From an uncultured Lachnospiraceae bacterium (GTDB taxonomy: Bacteria > Bacillota > Clostridia > Lachnospirales > Lachnospiraceae): 35,884 nt of DNA. The notes beneath the pieces were generated by a model. The model saw only the letters and a list, made by a program, of their open reading frames with translations. It did not search any database and was not told where the DNA came from. Position 1 is the stretch's first letter; each line of letters begins with the position of its first letter. This document shows, one piece after another, positions 23,582 to 32,714 of this stretch. Location of the stretch: positions 1-35,884 of the forward strand of contig CAJOFQ010000021.1 of assembly GCA_905233955.1 (NCBI GenBank). Direction: 5' to 3'. The position numbers and the translations under genes are program-made.

Positions 23582-24502
23582 TTAATTATTTTTACTTAAA
23601 TTATCCGGAACAGGAAGCTGAACAATTATTATGGCTGCAAACATAATAATGCACCCTGCCAGCTCTCTTTGGGTCATGCGCTCATGCAGCAGAATTGATC
23701 CGGAGATTACTGCGAATACTGCTTCCAGACTCATTATAAGTGCGGCGGAAGTGGGTTTGGTGTATTTTTGTCCTACCAGCTGCATAGTGTATCCCAAGCC
23801 ACCGGATATAAGTCCGCAGTAAACTATAGGGAACAAGGCCAGGATTATTTTTTCTATACCTGGCTTTTCAGTTATTAAAGCTGCTACTGATGATATTGCT
23901 GCAACTGTTGTAAATTGGATTGCTGAGATTCGGATAGGATTTCCTGTTTTTGAAAAGTAATCACAGCTTAGTATATGTCCGGTAAAAAACAGTGCGCTGA
24001 TGCAGATCAAAAGATCGCCATGAGTAAGCTTCAGGCTGTCTGTTATACATAGCAGATACAATCCGACAATTCCCATGGCAACAGCCAGCCAGACTATCCA
24101 GGAATTTTTCTTTTTAAAAAACACCGAGCTGATGACAGGAACCAGCAGGATGTACATTGCAGTAATAAATCCTGCCTTGCCGGCGGTGGTGTACACCAGT
24201 CCCATCTGCTGTAATATGCTTCCAAAACATAGAAAAAAACCACAGCAGATTCCGCCAATTATTGTATTACGGTTATATGCCTTTTTCTGATCTGCTCTAA
24301 GCTCTGATGTATTACCCGGATCAAGCTTCCACAGGACAAGGGACAGACCCGAGACTGCTGCTGCAGCCAGCCACATCCTTACCGCGTTAAAGGTCAGCGG
24401 TTCTATATCATCCATTCCTACCCTTTGAGCAACAAAAGCGGTTCCCCAGATTATGGCAGTTATCAGCAGTATTATATTTCCTAATAATTCTTTGTTTTTC
24501 AT
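23582..24502 (-). CDS. EamA/DMT-family transporter
   Basis: This 306-residue protein has ten predicted membrane helices in two homologous halves, the EamA (drug/metabolite transporter) layout. It carries the typical first-helix motif AIIWGTAFVAQRVG and the second-half GLGYTMQLVGQKYT and LEAVFAVISGSILLHERMT segments. It probably exports or imports a small metabolite such as an amino acid; the substrate cannot be told from sequence. The ribosome binding site before ATG 24502 is poor. It lies downstream of the 48-residue gene on the same strand, 26 bases away, and may be read with it. Confidence 0.88.
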   Translation of the reverse strand: MKNKELLGNIILLITAIIWGTAFVAQRVGMDDIEPLTFNAVRMWLAAAAVSGLSLVLWKLDPGNTSELRADQKKAYNRNTIIGGICCGFFLCFGSILQQMGLVYTTAGKAGFITAMYILLVPVISSVFFKKKNSWIVWLAVAMGIVGLYLLCITDSLKLTHGDLLICISALFFTGHILSCDYFSKTGNPIRISAIQFTTVAAISSVAALITEKPGIEKIILALFPIVYCGLISGGLGYTMQLVGQKYTKPTSAALIMSLEAVFAVISGSILLHERMTQRELAGCIIMFAAIIIVQLPVPDNLSKNN

Positions 24503-24528
24503 TTTCTGTGGTTTATCGGTGGAGCATC

Positions 24529-24675
24529 TTAGTCGTCTTCAAGACCCTTTTGAGCGTCTTCCAAAAGCTCTTGTATGATTTTCCTGGTTTTTTCTTCGTC
24601 ACCTTCTTTTTCGGCTTTTTCTAAAGCCTTTAATTGACGAATTAGTTGTCGCAAGTAACTTTTAAATACACTCAT
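24529..24675 (-). CDS. 48-residue charged helical protein, unrecognised
   Basis: The small frame starts MSVFKSYLRQL and ends KGLEDD. An excellent ribosome binding site (AAGGAGG) lies 12 bases before the ATG. The product is almost all predicted helix, rich in Lys and Glu with regularly spaced Leu and Ile, as in a short coiled coil or amphipathic helix. It has no signal or membrane segment. The gene lies just behind the tRNA-Ala terminator on the same strand, with too little room for a separate upstream promoter. It is therefore probably expressed by read-through from the tRNA promoter, possibly together with the EamA gene. I do not recognise the family. Confidence 0.65.
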   Translation of the reverse strand: MSVFKSYLRQLIRQLKALEKAEKEGDEEKTRKIIQELLEDAQKGLEDD

Positions 24676-24703
24676 GATAGATTATCCTCCTTTTGCTGTG
24701 ATG

Positions 24704-24738
24704 AAAAAGCCGCATATCCTCTTGCATGGGACTGCGGC
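24704..24738 (-). terminator. Terminator behind tRNA-Ala
   Basis: On the minus strand GCCGCA pairs with TGCGGC across an 18-base loop, followed by TTTTT. It lies seven bases past the tRNA 3' end. Confidence 0.7.
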
Positions 24739-24744
24739 GATTAG

Positions 24745-24817
24745 TGGAGATGGTGGGATTCGAACCCATGACCTCCTGCTTGCGGAGCAGGCGCTCTCCC
24801 AACTGAGCTACACCCCC
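24745..24817 (-). tRNA. tRNA-Ala (anticodon CGC)
   Basis: A full cloverleaf reads on the minus strand: acceptor stem starting GGGGGTG, D-arm TAGCTCAGTTGGGAGAGC, anticodon loop TCCGCAA with anticodon CGC, and T-loop TTCGAAT. The acceptor stem contains a G3-U70 pair, the identity element of alanine tRNAs, which confirms the call. The discriminator base is A and CCA is not encoded. One A-C mismatch sits at the base of the T-stem. Confidence 0.95.
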
Positions 24818-24834
24818 TTAACATTGACTTTGGT

Positions 24835-24864
24835 ATTCTAGCATATTATGATATGATGATTCAA
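24835..24864 (-). promoter_or_regulatory. Promoter of tRNA-Ala
   Basis: On the minus strand TTGAAT, an 18-base spacer and TAGAAT lie 18 bases before the tRNA 5' end. Confidence 0.65.
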
Positions 24865-24902
24865 GAGTTAAAAAGGTTCAAAACATCAGTAATGAGGAAA
24901 AT

Positions 24903-25892
24903 ATGAACACAAAAATTTTTGGGACATTAGGTCCCTCATGCTGCAACAGAAATACATTAAAAAGAATGATAGACGAGGGAATGAGTGGAATAAGACTTAA
25001 TCTGTCCCATGTATCCCTCGGCGATAGTGCCGAATGGCTGAAGGAGTGGCAGCAGGCTTCGGAGGGAAAACTGGATCTGCTTATTGATATGCAGGGACCG
25101 GAAATGCGCATTGGTCGTATTGCAGATCCGATTTCCTTTGAGAAAGGCGAACACATTACCATACCGGTTACAAAGCGTGTAATACCATTTTTAGATGTCG
25201 GACAGGAAATACTTTTAGACGATGGCAAATACAGGGCAAATGTCCTGGAGGTATCAGACGAATTCATTACGATAAAAATGGAAAATGGCGGCACTTTATC
25301 ATCATCAAAAAGCATCAAGATCCCGGGGGTAAAAAACACGCTTTCTGCACTTACCGGGCACGATATCAAAAATATTTCCCTCGCAAAGGATGCAGGGGTT
25401 ACCGGAGTTATGCAGCCCTTCGTAAGAGGTGCATCCGACCTGATAGAAGTAAGGGAGGCATTAGATAAGGCGGGAGCCTCCCATATCAAGATTTTTGCTA
25501 AAATAGAAAATCGAACCGGAATGGCAGAGCTTAAGGATATTATTCCCTGTTCTGACTGGATAGTAATTGCAAGGGGAGATCTGGGCAATGACATGCCGTT
25601 ATGGGAGCTTCCAGGGGCACAGAGGAGAATAGCATCGGAATGTCAAAAAGCCGGAATTCCTTATATTGTAGTAACACAGATGCTTGCCAGTATGGAGCAT
25701 TCTCCGGTTCCTACCAGGGCAGAGGTTTCAGATATTTATTATGCAGTAACCCAGGGTGCCGGTGGCGTTATGGTAACAGGCGAAACGGCGGCAGGTGAGT
25801 ATCCGGTGGAGGTAATCCGGAATTTGACAAATACAGTCCGCTGCGCTGAGGAAGATTATCCTTTCATACATTCCAAAATGACAGCTTGTTAG
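24903..25892 (+). CDS. Short pyruvate kinase-family protein (catalytic domains only)
   Basis: This 329-residue pyruvate kinase homologue is clearly shorter than the usual 470-590. It has the barrel and B-domain elements: GTLGPSC, GIRLNLSH, DMQGPEMRIG, IKIFAKIENRTG, IVIARGDLGND, VVTQMLASM and PTRAEVSDI with GGVMVTGETAAGEYPVE. It then ends, so the C-terminal allosteric domain is absent. The stop is not caused by a visible frameshift: TAG follows normally and the next sequence is a promoter. Catalytic Lys and Arg/Asp motifs look intact. It probably converts phosphoenolpyruvate and ADP to pyruvate and ATP without the usual effector site, or acts on a related enolpyruvate substrate. GAGG lies seven bases before the ATG. 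Confidence 0.85.
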   Translation: MNTKIFGTLGPSCCNRNTLKRMIDEGMSGIRLNLSHVSLGDSAEWLKEWQQASEGKLDLLIDMQGPEMRIGRIADPISFEKGEHITIPVTKRVIPFLDVGQEILLDDGKYRANVLEVSDEFITIKMENGGTLSSSKSIKIPGVKNTLSALTGHDIKNISLAKDAGVTGVMQPFVRGASDLIEVREALDKAGASHIKIFAKIENRTGMAELKDIIPCSDWIVIARGDLGNDMPLWELPGAQRRIASECQKAGIPYIVVTQMLASMEHSPVPTRAEVSDIYYAVTQGAGGVMVTGETAAGEYPVEVIRNLTNTVRCAEEDYPFIHSKMTAC

Positions 25893-25914
25893 GAAGCTTT
25901 ATTTATGCTACAAT
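25886..25914 (+). promoter_or_regulatory. Promoter candidate for the trxA operon
   Basis: TTGTTA, a 17-base spacer and an extended -10 (TGCTACAAT) begin inside the end of the pyruvate kinase gene. Transcripts would carry the whole repeat at 25939-26105 in their leader before trxA. Confidence 0.5.
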
Positions 25915-25938
25915 AGTAGTGTTTTTGTACCTGATTAT

Positions 25939-26105
25939 ATGATATCAGGGTCAAAAGGTCCAAATCATGCGCTTGCGCAATGATTTGAGACTTTGTGACC
26001 CGCCCAAACACGAATATCGTAGTGATTTTCCACAGCACATTGCACACAAAGTGTGCGTGCTGCGTATCATAAGTTGGGGGCAAATACTTTTGAACCCAAC
26101 ATCAT
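25939..26105. repeat. Complete small mobile-like repeat, short subfamily (copy C)
   Basis: The 167-bp element starts ATGATATCAGGGTCAAAAGG and ends CTTTTGAACCCAACATCAT. It is flanked by TAT on both sides (25936-25938 and 26106-26108), a likely target duplication. It is nearly the exact reverse complement of the copy at 32412-32573, with the GCGCTTGCGC palindromic core near its left end. It lies in the leader of trxA. Frames inside it on both strands are by-products of the repeat. Confidence 0.85.
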
Positions 26106-26137
26106 TATATGCTTTCAACCATGAAGGAGGCAATGCT

Positions 26138-26449
26138 ATGGCAGCTATTACTTTTACCACAGCTAATTTTGATTCAGAAGTACTTCAGTCAGATAAGCCT
26201 GTACTGGTGGATTTTTGGGCTACATGGTGCGGACCTTGCCAGAAGCAGGGGCCGATTGTTGAGGAATTGGCAGATGAATTAACGGATATCAAGATTGGAA
26301 AGCTTGATGTAGACGCCGAGGACGAGATTGCAGGGCGTTATAACATCATGTCCATACCTACAGTTATGCTCTTTAAGAATGGTGAGATTGCTTCCAAGGC
26401 CGTAGGTTTACAGACCAAAGAAAGCCTGATGGCAATGATAGAGGGCTGA
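26138..26449 (+). CDS. trxA: Thioredoxin
   Basis: This 103-residue classical cytoplasmic thioredoxin has active site WCGPC (Cys31, Cys34) after VDFWATW, the cis-proline loop SIPTVMLF and the C-terminal helix. It reduces protein disulfides. The start is fixed by GAAGGAGG eight bases upstream; a longer frame from 25967 runs through the repeat and is spurious. It precedes the copper ATPase gene by 18 bases, which may link thiol reduction with metal handling. Confidence 0.95.
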   Translation: MAAITFTTANFDSEVLQSDKPVLVDFWATWCGPCQKQGPIVEELADELTDIKIGKLDVDAEDEIAGRYNIMSIPTVMLFKNGEIASKAVGLQTKESLMAMIEG

Positions 26450-26467
26450 CTAGAAGGCTGATTGCTA

Positions 26468-29107
26468 ATGGAAGAATACCGGGTCAATGGAATGTCGTGT
26501 GCTGCCTGTGTGGCGCATGTAGAAAAGGCAGTAAGGAAGCTTCCGGGGGTTACGGATGTAAGCGTTAGTCTCCTGACCAATTCCATGTCCGTAGAAGGGG
26601 ATGTGGATTCTGCCGAGGTTTGTTCGGCAGTCAGCTCGGCAGGATACGAAGCGATACCGCGTAATTTGGTTTCAGAGGGCAGTTCTGATTCTGCGTCTAA
26701 TGAAGAGTTATTAAAAAATACCGAACTGCCGCTCCTGTTGAGGCGGTTAGTATTTTCCCTTGTGCTTTTGTGCCCGCTTATGTATCTGTCTATGGGACAT
26801 ATGATGTTTGATTGGCCGGTTCCTGACACACTAGCAGATAATCATGTGGGAATTGGAATAACCGAAATGTTTTTGGCATTTTTGGTTATGGTTATCAACC
26901 AGAGATTTTTCATCAGCGGAACGACCAGCGTATTACATGGAGCGCCGAATATGGATACCCTTGTCGCTATGGGTTCCGGTATTTCCTTCGGCTACAGTGT
27001 CTATTCGCTGTTATCCATGAGTGCTGCTATGGTGGCAGGTGATGCTGATGCCATGATGATGCACAGCGAGCAGCTATATTTTGAATCTGCAGCAATGATA
27101 GTCACGCTTATTACTGTAGGCAAGTGCCTGGAGTCCTATTCCAAGGGGCGTACTACAGACGCTCTCAAGGGACTTATGGATCTGACTCCGAAGACTGCCA
27201 CAATTATCAGGGACGGGCTGGAGACGACTGTACCTGTATCCCGGCTTCAGGTTGGGGATGAGTATGTGGTTCGGCCCGGAAGCATGATTCCCGTTGATGG
27301 AGTAGTTATTTCAGGGGAAGCGGCCATTGATACTTCAGCGATGACCGGTGAGAGTATTCCTGTGGATGTGTCTGAGCAGGATGAAGTCCTGGGCGGAACA
27401 ATTAATACTTCAGGATTTCTCACATGCCGGGTATCTCGTGTGGGATCAGATACAGCGCTGTCTCAGATAATTAAGCTTGTAAGTGACGCTGCCGCAACCA
27501 AAGCTCCCATAGCCAGGGCAGCAGACAAGGTTGCCGCGGTATTTGTGCCGGCGGTTCTTGCTGTCGCATGTATAACGGCTGCAGTTTGGCTGCTCTTAGG
27601 CGCGACTTTGGATTTTGCACTTACACATGCCATTGCAGTTCTTGTAATAAGCTGTCCATGCGCTTTAGGGCTTGCAACGCCTGTAGCCATAATGGTGGGA
27701 AACGGTGTTGGTGCCAGAAACGGGATTTTATTCAAAACCGCTGCGGCGCTTGAAACTGCAGGAGACGCCAGGGTTGTTGTTTTAGATAAGACTGGTACTA
27801 TAACTCAGGGACATCCTCGCGTGACTGATGTTATCCCCAATGAGACGGTAAGCGTAAGCGATCTGTTAGCTGCGTGCGGTATGCTGGAATCCAAAAGTGA
27901 ACATCCCATAGCCACTGCTATAATGGATCACATCAGCGAGAATAATGCCTCATATCCCGAGGCTGATCAGTTTAGCTCCCTTTCAGGGAATGGCGTCAGG
28001 GCTTACTATAAGGGAAGCCATTATTACGCAGGAAGTCAGGCATATATTTTTGAAACTCTTTCTGACACGGATGGAGAAGATGATTTTGTAACTTATGTGC
28101 GTACATGGAAGCCGGAACGCTATGAGAAAAGCGGCAAGAGTGCTGTTTTCTTTGCCAGGGATGACAAGCTTTTAGGTTCTCTGATGGTTGCTGATACCCT
28201 GCGTGACGAATCAATTCAAGCGATACGAAGCTTAAAGACCCTTGGACTACGGGTTGTTATGCTGACCGGGGACAATGAACGGACAGCAACATCCATAGGC
28301 AAGGCGGCAGAAGTGGAGGCTGTAATTGCGGGTGTTATGCCCCAGATCAAGGAGAAGGTTGTTACCAGGCTCCAACAGAGGGCAGGCAATGTACTGATGG
28401 TGGGGGATGGAATTAATGACGCTCCGGCGCTTACGGCAGCGGATACCGGTTTTGCGATTGGAGCGGGTACCGATATTGCCATGGATGCGGCTGATGTTGT
28501 CCTGACTCAGAGCAGGCTGACAGATGTTTCGAGGGCCCTTGTTTTATCCAGAGGTGTAAAGCGCAACATTCATGAGAATTTGTTTTGGGCATTCTTCTAT
28601 AATGTTATAGGGATTCCGCTGGCAGCAGGTGTGTGGTATCCTTTATTTGGAATTTCTTTAAGCCCCATGTTTGGAGCGGCGGCTATGAGCATTTCCAGCT
28701 TTTGCGTGGTCATGAATGCTTTGCGGCTTAACCTTATCAATCTGGATAATTCACGAAAATATCGCAGAAAACGCAGCAAGGGATCCATTCGAAAGCTTAT
28801 GGGAACTCCTTCATCGAAAATTTTATCCGGAGAAATATCCGGTTCAGATACAACCAATGATAATACTAATTCAAAAAGAGGAGAGAAAGAAAAGATGACT
28901 AGTAAAAATTTGACAATAGAAGGTATGATGTGCGAACATTGTCAGAAAAGAGTCAAGGATGCTCTTGAAGGTATAGATGGAGTAGCCAGTGCCGAAGTAA
29001 GCCATGAGAAGGGCTCGGCAATAGTTTCACTTAACCCGGATGTTACAGATGAGGCCCTTAAGAAGGCTGTAACAGACGCTGGATACGAAGTAAAAGCAAT
29101 AGCATGA
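26468..29107 (+). CDS. copA: Copper-translocating P-type ATPase with N- and C-terminal metal-binding domains
   Basis: This 879-residue P1B-type ATPase should export Cu(I). It has an N-terminal HMA domain with CAAC (Cys11/Cys14), eight predicted membrane helices, actuator TGES, membrane metal site CPC (396-398), phosphorylation site DKTGT (Asp440), SEHPIA and GDGINDAPAL. After the last helix, a basic linker leads to a second complete HMA domain (810-879, CEHC at 822-825), so the CopZ-like chaperone is fused to the C-terminus. An internal GAGGAG and ATG at the linker could also release the domain alone. I chose ATG 26468 (AGAAGG ten bases upstream) over TTG 26462. The stop overlaps the aminotransferase start (ATGA). 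Confidence 0.93.
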   Translation: MEEYRVNGMSCAACVAHVEKAVRKLPGVTDVSVSLLTNSMSVEGDVDSAEVCSAVSSAGYEAIPRNLVSEGSSDSASNEELLKNTELPLLLRRLVFSLVLLCPLMYLSMGHMMFDWPVPDTLADNHVGIGITEMFLAFLVMVINQRFFISGTTSVLHGAPNMDTLVAMGSGISFGYSVYSLLSMSAAMVAGDADAMMMHSEQLYFESAAMIVTLITVGKCLESYSKGRTTDALKGLMDLTPKTATIIRDGLETTVPVSRLQVGDEYVVRPGSMIPVDGVVISGEAAIDTSAMTGESIPVDVSEQDEVLGGTINTSGFLTCRVSRVGSDTALSQIIKLVSDAAATKAPIARAADKVAAVFVPAVLAVACITAAVWLLLGATLDFALTHAIAVLVISCPCALGLATPVAIMVGNGVGARNGILFKTAAALETAGDARVVVLDKTGTITQGHPRVTDVIPNETVSVSDLLAACGMLESKSEHPIATAIMDHISENNASYPEADQFSSLSGNGVRAYYKGSHYYAGSQAYIFETLSDTDGEDDFVTYVRTWKPERYEKSGKSAVFFARDDKLLGSLMVADTLRDESIQAIRSLKTLGLRVVMLTGDNERTATSIGKAAEVEAVIAGVMPQIKEKVVTRLQQRAGNVLMVGDGINDAPALTAADTGFAIGAGTDIAMDAADVVLTQSRLTDVSRALVLSRGVKRNIHENLFWAFFYNVIGIPLAAGVWYPLFGISLSPMFGAAAMSISSFCVVMNALRLNLINLDNSRKYRRKRSKGSIRKLMGTPSSKILSGEISGSDTTNDNTNSKRGEKEKMTSKNLTIEGMMCEHCQKRVKDALEGIDGVASAEVSHEKGSAIVSLNPDVTDEALKKAVTDAGYEVKAIA
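28878..28897 (+). promoter_or_regulatory. Internal ribosome binding site and start for a free CopZ-like domain
   Basis: GAGGAG (28878-28883) lies 11 bases before an in-frame ATG (28895) exactly at the boundary of the C-terminal HMA domain. Starting there would give a 70-residue CopZ-type copper chaperone from the copA message. Confidence 0.4.
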
Positions 29108-30285
29108 TTAATCAAAAATACAAAAAAATGCTCTCATCCCGTTCTGTGATTAGAGAGCTTTCGGAATACGCCACTGCCAGGGCTGCCGAAATAGGCAGGG
29201 AGAATGTTTTTGATTTTACCCTTGGCAACCCAAGTGTTCCTGTACCGGAGGATTATACTGATGCTGTAATGGATTTGCATCGCACGCAGGAGCCTGTGGC
29301 CTTGCATGGATACAGCCCCTCGCTTGGAATAGAGTATGTCCGAGAAAGTGTTGCGGCGAGCTTGAAGAAGCGCTTTGGCATTCCATATGAAGCAAAGCAT
29401 ATTTTTATGACAAGCGGTGCTGCAGGCGCTCTGGCTCATGCAATAAGGGCAGTGACAGAGCCTGGCGATGAGGTGCTGGTTTTCGCACCCTATTTTTCAG
29501 AGTATATACCATATATTAATGATACAGGAGCTGTTATTCATATTGTTGAGGCTGATACCGGGCATTTTCAGATACGCTTTGATGCTCTTGAAGCTGCTAT
29601 GAATGAGCGGGTTAACGCAGTTCTTATCAATTCTCCGAATAACCCTTCAGGGGTTGTTTATTCGGAGGAGACTTTAAAAAAGCTATCTGACTTTTTAAGA
29701 GAGAAAGAACAGGAATATGGGCACGATATATTTCTTATAAGTGATGAACCATACAGGGAGATTGTTTTTGACGGGCTTTCGGTGCCGTATCCCAGTAGGT
29801 TTTATTCCAATACGCTCTCCTGTTATTCTTTTTCAAAATCTTTGTCGCTGCCGGGGGAGCGCATAGGATATGTTGCGGTCAATCCCGAGGCAACAGATGC
29901 CGATATTCTGGCGATAATGTTTGGGCAGATATCCAGGGGAATCGGTCATAATTGCCCGGCGTCTTCTGTCCAGCGGGCAGTTGAGCGGGTTTTGGATGAG
30001 ACGGCGGATCTGTCTGTTTATGAGACTAATCGCAATTTGTTATATGATTGCCTGACGGCGGCAGGATTGTCGGTGGAGAAGCCGGGCGGGACTTTCTACA
30101 TGTTCCCCAAGGTCATAGGAGATGATGCGGTTTTGTTTTGTAAAAAAGCAATGGAGCATGACCTGATATTTGTCCCATCTGACGGATTCGGTGTTAAGGG
30201 GCATTTCAGAATTGCCTACTGCGTAGATACAGATATGATTCGCAGGGCTATTCCTGTCATAGAGGAGTTTCTAAAGAATTATTAA
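29104..30285 (+). CDS. Pyridoxal-phosphate aminotransferase (class I, aspartate/aromatic type)
   Basis: This 393-residue fold-type I aminotransferase has FTLGNPSVPVP near the N-terminus, TSGAAGALAHA (cofactor phosphate loop), NSPNNPSG, ISDEPYREIVFDG and the Schiff-base lysine Lys245 in SFSKSLSLPGERIG. The C-terminal region has GTFYMFPK and FRIAYCVD. It transfers amino groups between an amino acid and 2-oxoglutarate. Aspartate or an aromatic amino acid is likely, but the sequence does not decide. Its ATG overlaps the copA stop by four bases and has no strong ribosome binding site, so it is translated by coupling. The chemoreceptor gene follows 21 bases later. Confidence 0.9.
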   Translation: MINQKYKKMLSSRSVIRELSEYATARAAEIGRENVFDFTLGNPSVPVPEDYTDAVMDLHRTQEPVALHGYSPSLGIEYVRESVAASLKKRFGIPYEAKHIFMTSGAAGALAHAIRAVTEPGDEVLVFAPYFSEYIPYINDTGAVIHIVEADTGHFQIRFDALEAAMNERVNAVLINSPNNPSGVVYSEETLKKLSDFLREKEQEYGHDIFLISDEPYREIVFDGLSVPYPSRFYSNTLSCYSFSKSLSLPGERIGYVAVNPEATDADILAIMFGQISRGIGHNCPASSVQRAVERVLDETADLSVYETNRNLLYDCLTAAGLSVEKPGGTFYMFPKVIGDDAVLFCKKAMEHDLIFVPSDGFGVKGHFRIAYCVDTDMIRRAIPVIEEFLKNY

Positions 30286-30306
30286 TTGTTATAAAGGAGG
30301 TAGGTT

Positions 30307-32412
30307 TTGAGCAGAAAAAAGAGGGGAAGTACGAAAAAGGTTAAGGGAGCCGGACTTGGAATCAAGGGCAAGATGATCTTAGGTATCCTGCCGTTTGTAT
30401 TGTTGTCACTGGTTATAATGGCTTCCGTCATGGTTATTAACAGCCGAAGTATCATCCATGAGGAGACCCAGGCAGAAATGGAAGCTACGCTGGATGCCAA
30501 TATCAACGACACCGATGCGAAGCTTGAGAGTGTGCGAATAGTCGCCCGTGCTCTTGCCAGAAATGTGGCAGCTTCCTATAAGACCACAGACATCAAAACA
30601 TATGCCAGTATATTTGAAGATACTATTTCCGACAATGATCTTATCAGCGGAAGCGGCGTCTGGTTTGAGCCTAATGTGTATGATGAGAACGAGAAATACT
30701 ATGGACCGTACTGGTACAAGGACGGTGATAAGTTTGTAGAGGACTGGGAGTATTCTAACGCTGAATATGATTATTTTTCCCAGGAGTACTATACCAACGC
30801 TGCGGCTATGGGTGTCGGTGAAGCTACGATCACCGATCCATATTATGATGAAGCCAGCGGAACTATCATGTCCAGCTGTTCAGCTCCAATATATGATGGC
30901 AACAAGTATTTGGGATGTATTACATGTGACCTGACTCTGGACATTATTGAGCAGTCTATGCAGGGTATTACAGTTGGTGAGACTGGTGCCATAATTATGA
31001 CCTCCTCCGATGGTACATATATTTACAATCCCAATGATGAGGACGCCGCAGCTAATGCTCTTAAGATTACGGACGATCCCAGCGGAATTGCCGAGGCCGG
31101 CAAAGAAGTAATGTCTAATGAAAGCGGTGTTGCAAGCTTTACGGGCGGCGGATTAGCTTGCAATCTGTATTACGCTACAATTCCGGAGGTTAACTGGAAG
31201 CTGGCTCTGGTAATGCCTCTTGCCGAGATCAACGCTCCGGTAGTTCACATGACAAGGGTTTCTGTTCTGATCTGTGTAATTGCCATAATCGTTTGTATAG
31301 TAGTGATTTTTGTTCAGGCAAGCGGCATTGCAAAGGCTATGCAGCAGGTTAGGAAATTTGCCAAGGATCTGGCAGGCGGAGATTTCACGGTTGATAAGAT
31401 TGATATTCGCCGTAAGGATGAGATTGGCCAGATGAGCGACTCTCTTAATGAGATGTATGAAAATAACAGTAATGTTATCCGTAATATTTCTGTAGGTTCA
31501 GGCAAGGTTAATGTTTCCTCCAATGAGCTTGACAAGGTAGCTGTTAACCTGAGTGATCAGTTTGCCAATATCCAAAATTCCATGGTCAGAGTTAATGATG
31601 CCATGACCAATACGGGAGCTGCTACTGAGCAGGTTTCCGCATCTGCCAACGAGGTTAATGCATCAGTTATGCGTCTGGCAGATGAGACAGCCAAGACTGC
31701 CGAGGAAGTTGAGAAGATCAAGGAGAGAGCTGAAGAAATAGTCAGGAACAGCAAGACCTCCAGCGATAACGCAATAGCTATTGCTAATAAGCGTGGTGAA
31801 GAGCTTAGAGAGGCTTCTGAGAAGGCCAAGGTAGTAGAAGAAATTGGTACGCTTGCTGATTCTATTGCTGATATTGCAAGCCAGATCAATCTTTTATCCC
31901 TTAATGCATCAATTGAGGCTGCTCGCGCCGGTGAACACGGCAAGGGCTTCGCTGTAGTAGCAAGTGAGATTAACAACCTGGCTATGGAGACTAAGGAAGC
32001 TGTTGACAAGATCCAGGCGACTATTGCCGCGATTCAGGAAGCCTTTACCTCACTTGATGAAAGCTCCGGACAACTGCTCAAGTTTGTTCAGGAAACAGTT
32101 ACTCCTGATTATGATAACTTTATTGAGATTGGCCGCCAGTATGGTGAGGATGCCCAGTCCTTCGGACAGATGTCCGAGCAGGTTAGCGAGATGGTTATGT
32201 ATATCAAGGAGTCTATGGATCAGGTTAACGCTGCGGTTGCCAGCATTGCTGAGTCCGCGACTGAGACAGCCAGCTCATCATCTGAGGTTACTGAGACGGT
32301 CAACGAGGTATCCGATATGGTGGATGAAGTATCAGATATGGCTGTTGAGCAGAAGAGTGTATCCGATGATCTGTCCAATATTGTAAGCCAGTTTACTCTT
32401 GAAGATATTTAA
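30307..32412 (+). CDS. Methyl-accepting chemotaxis protein with a dCache-type sensor
   Basis: This 701-residue chemoreceptor has a basic N-terminus and helix 1 (about 23-45). The extracytoplasmic domain (50-300) is of dCache type, with [33 protein letters not shown] and a membrane-distal/proximal pair of modules. Helix 2 (about 316-340), a HAMP domain and the signalling hairpin follow, with the tip near 518-555 ([23 protein letters not shown] split by the conserved turn). There is no C-terminal methyltransferase-docking pentapeptide. It starts at TTG 30307, six bases after an excellent AAAGGAGG; no ATG nearby fits. The ligand is unknown; amino acids are common for this sensor type. Confidence 0.92.
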   Translation: MSRKKRGSTKKVKGAGLGIKGKMILGILPFVLLSLVIMASVMVINSRSIIHEETQAEMEATLDANINDTDAKLESVRIVARALARNVAASYKTTDIKTYASIFEDTISDNDLISGSGVWFEPNVYDENEKYYGPYWYKDGDKFVEDWEYSNAEYDYFSQEYYTNAAAMGVGEATITDPYYDEASGTIMSSCSAPIYDGNKYLGCITCDLTLDIIEQSMQGITVGETGAIIMTSSDGTYIYNPNDEDAAANALKITDDPSGIAEAGKEVMSNESGVASFTGGGLACNLYYATIPEVNWKLALVMPLAEINAPVVHMTRVSVLICVIAIIVCIVVIFVQASGIAKAMQQVRKFAKDLAGGDFTVDKIDIRRKDEIGQMSDSLNEMYENNSNVIRNISVGSGKVNVSSNELDKVAVNLSDQFANIQNSMVRVNDAMTNTGAATEQVSASANEVNASVMRLADETAKTAEEVEKIKERAEEIVRNSKTSSDNAIAIANKRGEELREASEKAKVVEEIGTLADSIADIASQINLLSLNASIEAARAGEHGKGFAVVASEINNLAMETKEAVDKIQATIAAIQEAFTSLDESSGQLLKFVQETVTPDYDNFIEIGRQYGEDAQSFGQMSEQVSEMVMYIKESMDQVNAAVASIAESATETASSSSEVTETVNEVSDMVDEVSDMAVEQKSVSDDLSNIVSQFTLEDI

Positions 32413-32573
32413 TGATGTTGGGGTCAAAAGTATTTGCCCCCAACTTATGATACGCAGCACGCACACTTTGTGTGCAATGTGCTGCTCAAACACTCATATC
32501 TCTCGTGGGCGGGTCACAAAGTCTCAAATCATTGCGCAAGCGCATGATTTGGACCTTTTGACCCTGATATCAT
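32412..32573. repeat. Complete small mobile-like repeat, short subfamily (copy D)
   Basis: The 162-bp element starts ATGATGTTGGGGTCAAAAG and ends CCTTTTGACCCTGATATCAT. TTA flanks both sides (32409-32411 and 32574-32576), and the left TTA spans the chemoreceptor stop codon, so insertion fell exactly at the gene end. The sequence is almost the reverse complement of copy C. Confidence 0.85.
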
Positions 32574-32581
32574 TTAATAGT

Positions 32582-32621
32582 AAAAAAACGGGTTCTGATA
32601 TAATTTCAGAACCCGTTTTTT
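32582..32621. terminator. Strong bidirectional terminator
   Basis: ACGGGTTCTGA pairs with TCAGAACCCGT around a short AT loop, with A7 before and T6 after it. It ends the chemoreceptor transcript and, on the other strand, transcription from the CoA-transferase. Confidence 0.9.
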
Positions 32622-32714
32622 ATGGCAGGGCCACCGAGAGGAATGTGCCGCTTTGTGGCCTGCAATGCGCCGCGAGTAGGAGCATGTTACCACCTATACT
32701 CGATTTTTAATATT
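32622..32714. other. Structured spacer between two repeat copies
   Basis: There is no gene here. GCAGGGCCAC (32625-32634) pairs with GTGGCCTGC (32655-32663) with one bulged G. CGAGTA (32673-32678) pairs with TACTCG (32697-32702), followed by ATTTTTA. The two hairpins give the outline of a small RNA with a weak terminator, but no promoter is visible, so this may be debris of an older element. Confidence 0.35.

Noticed and set aside
25951-26160. Open frames through repeat copies C and D that give similar peptides
   Set aside because: They read through the inverted-repeat element on opposite strands and lack start signals.
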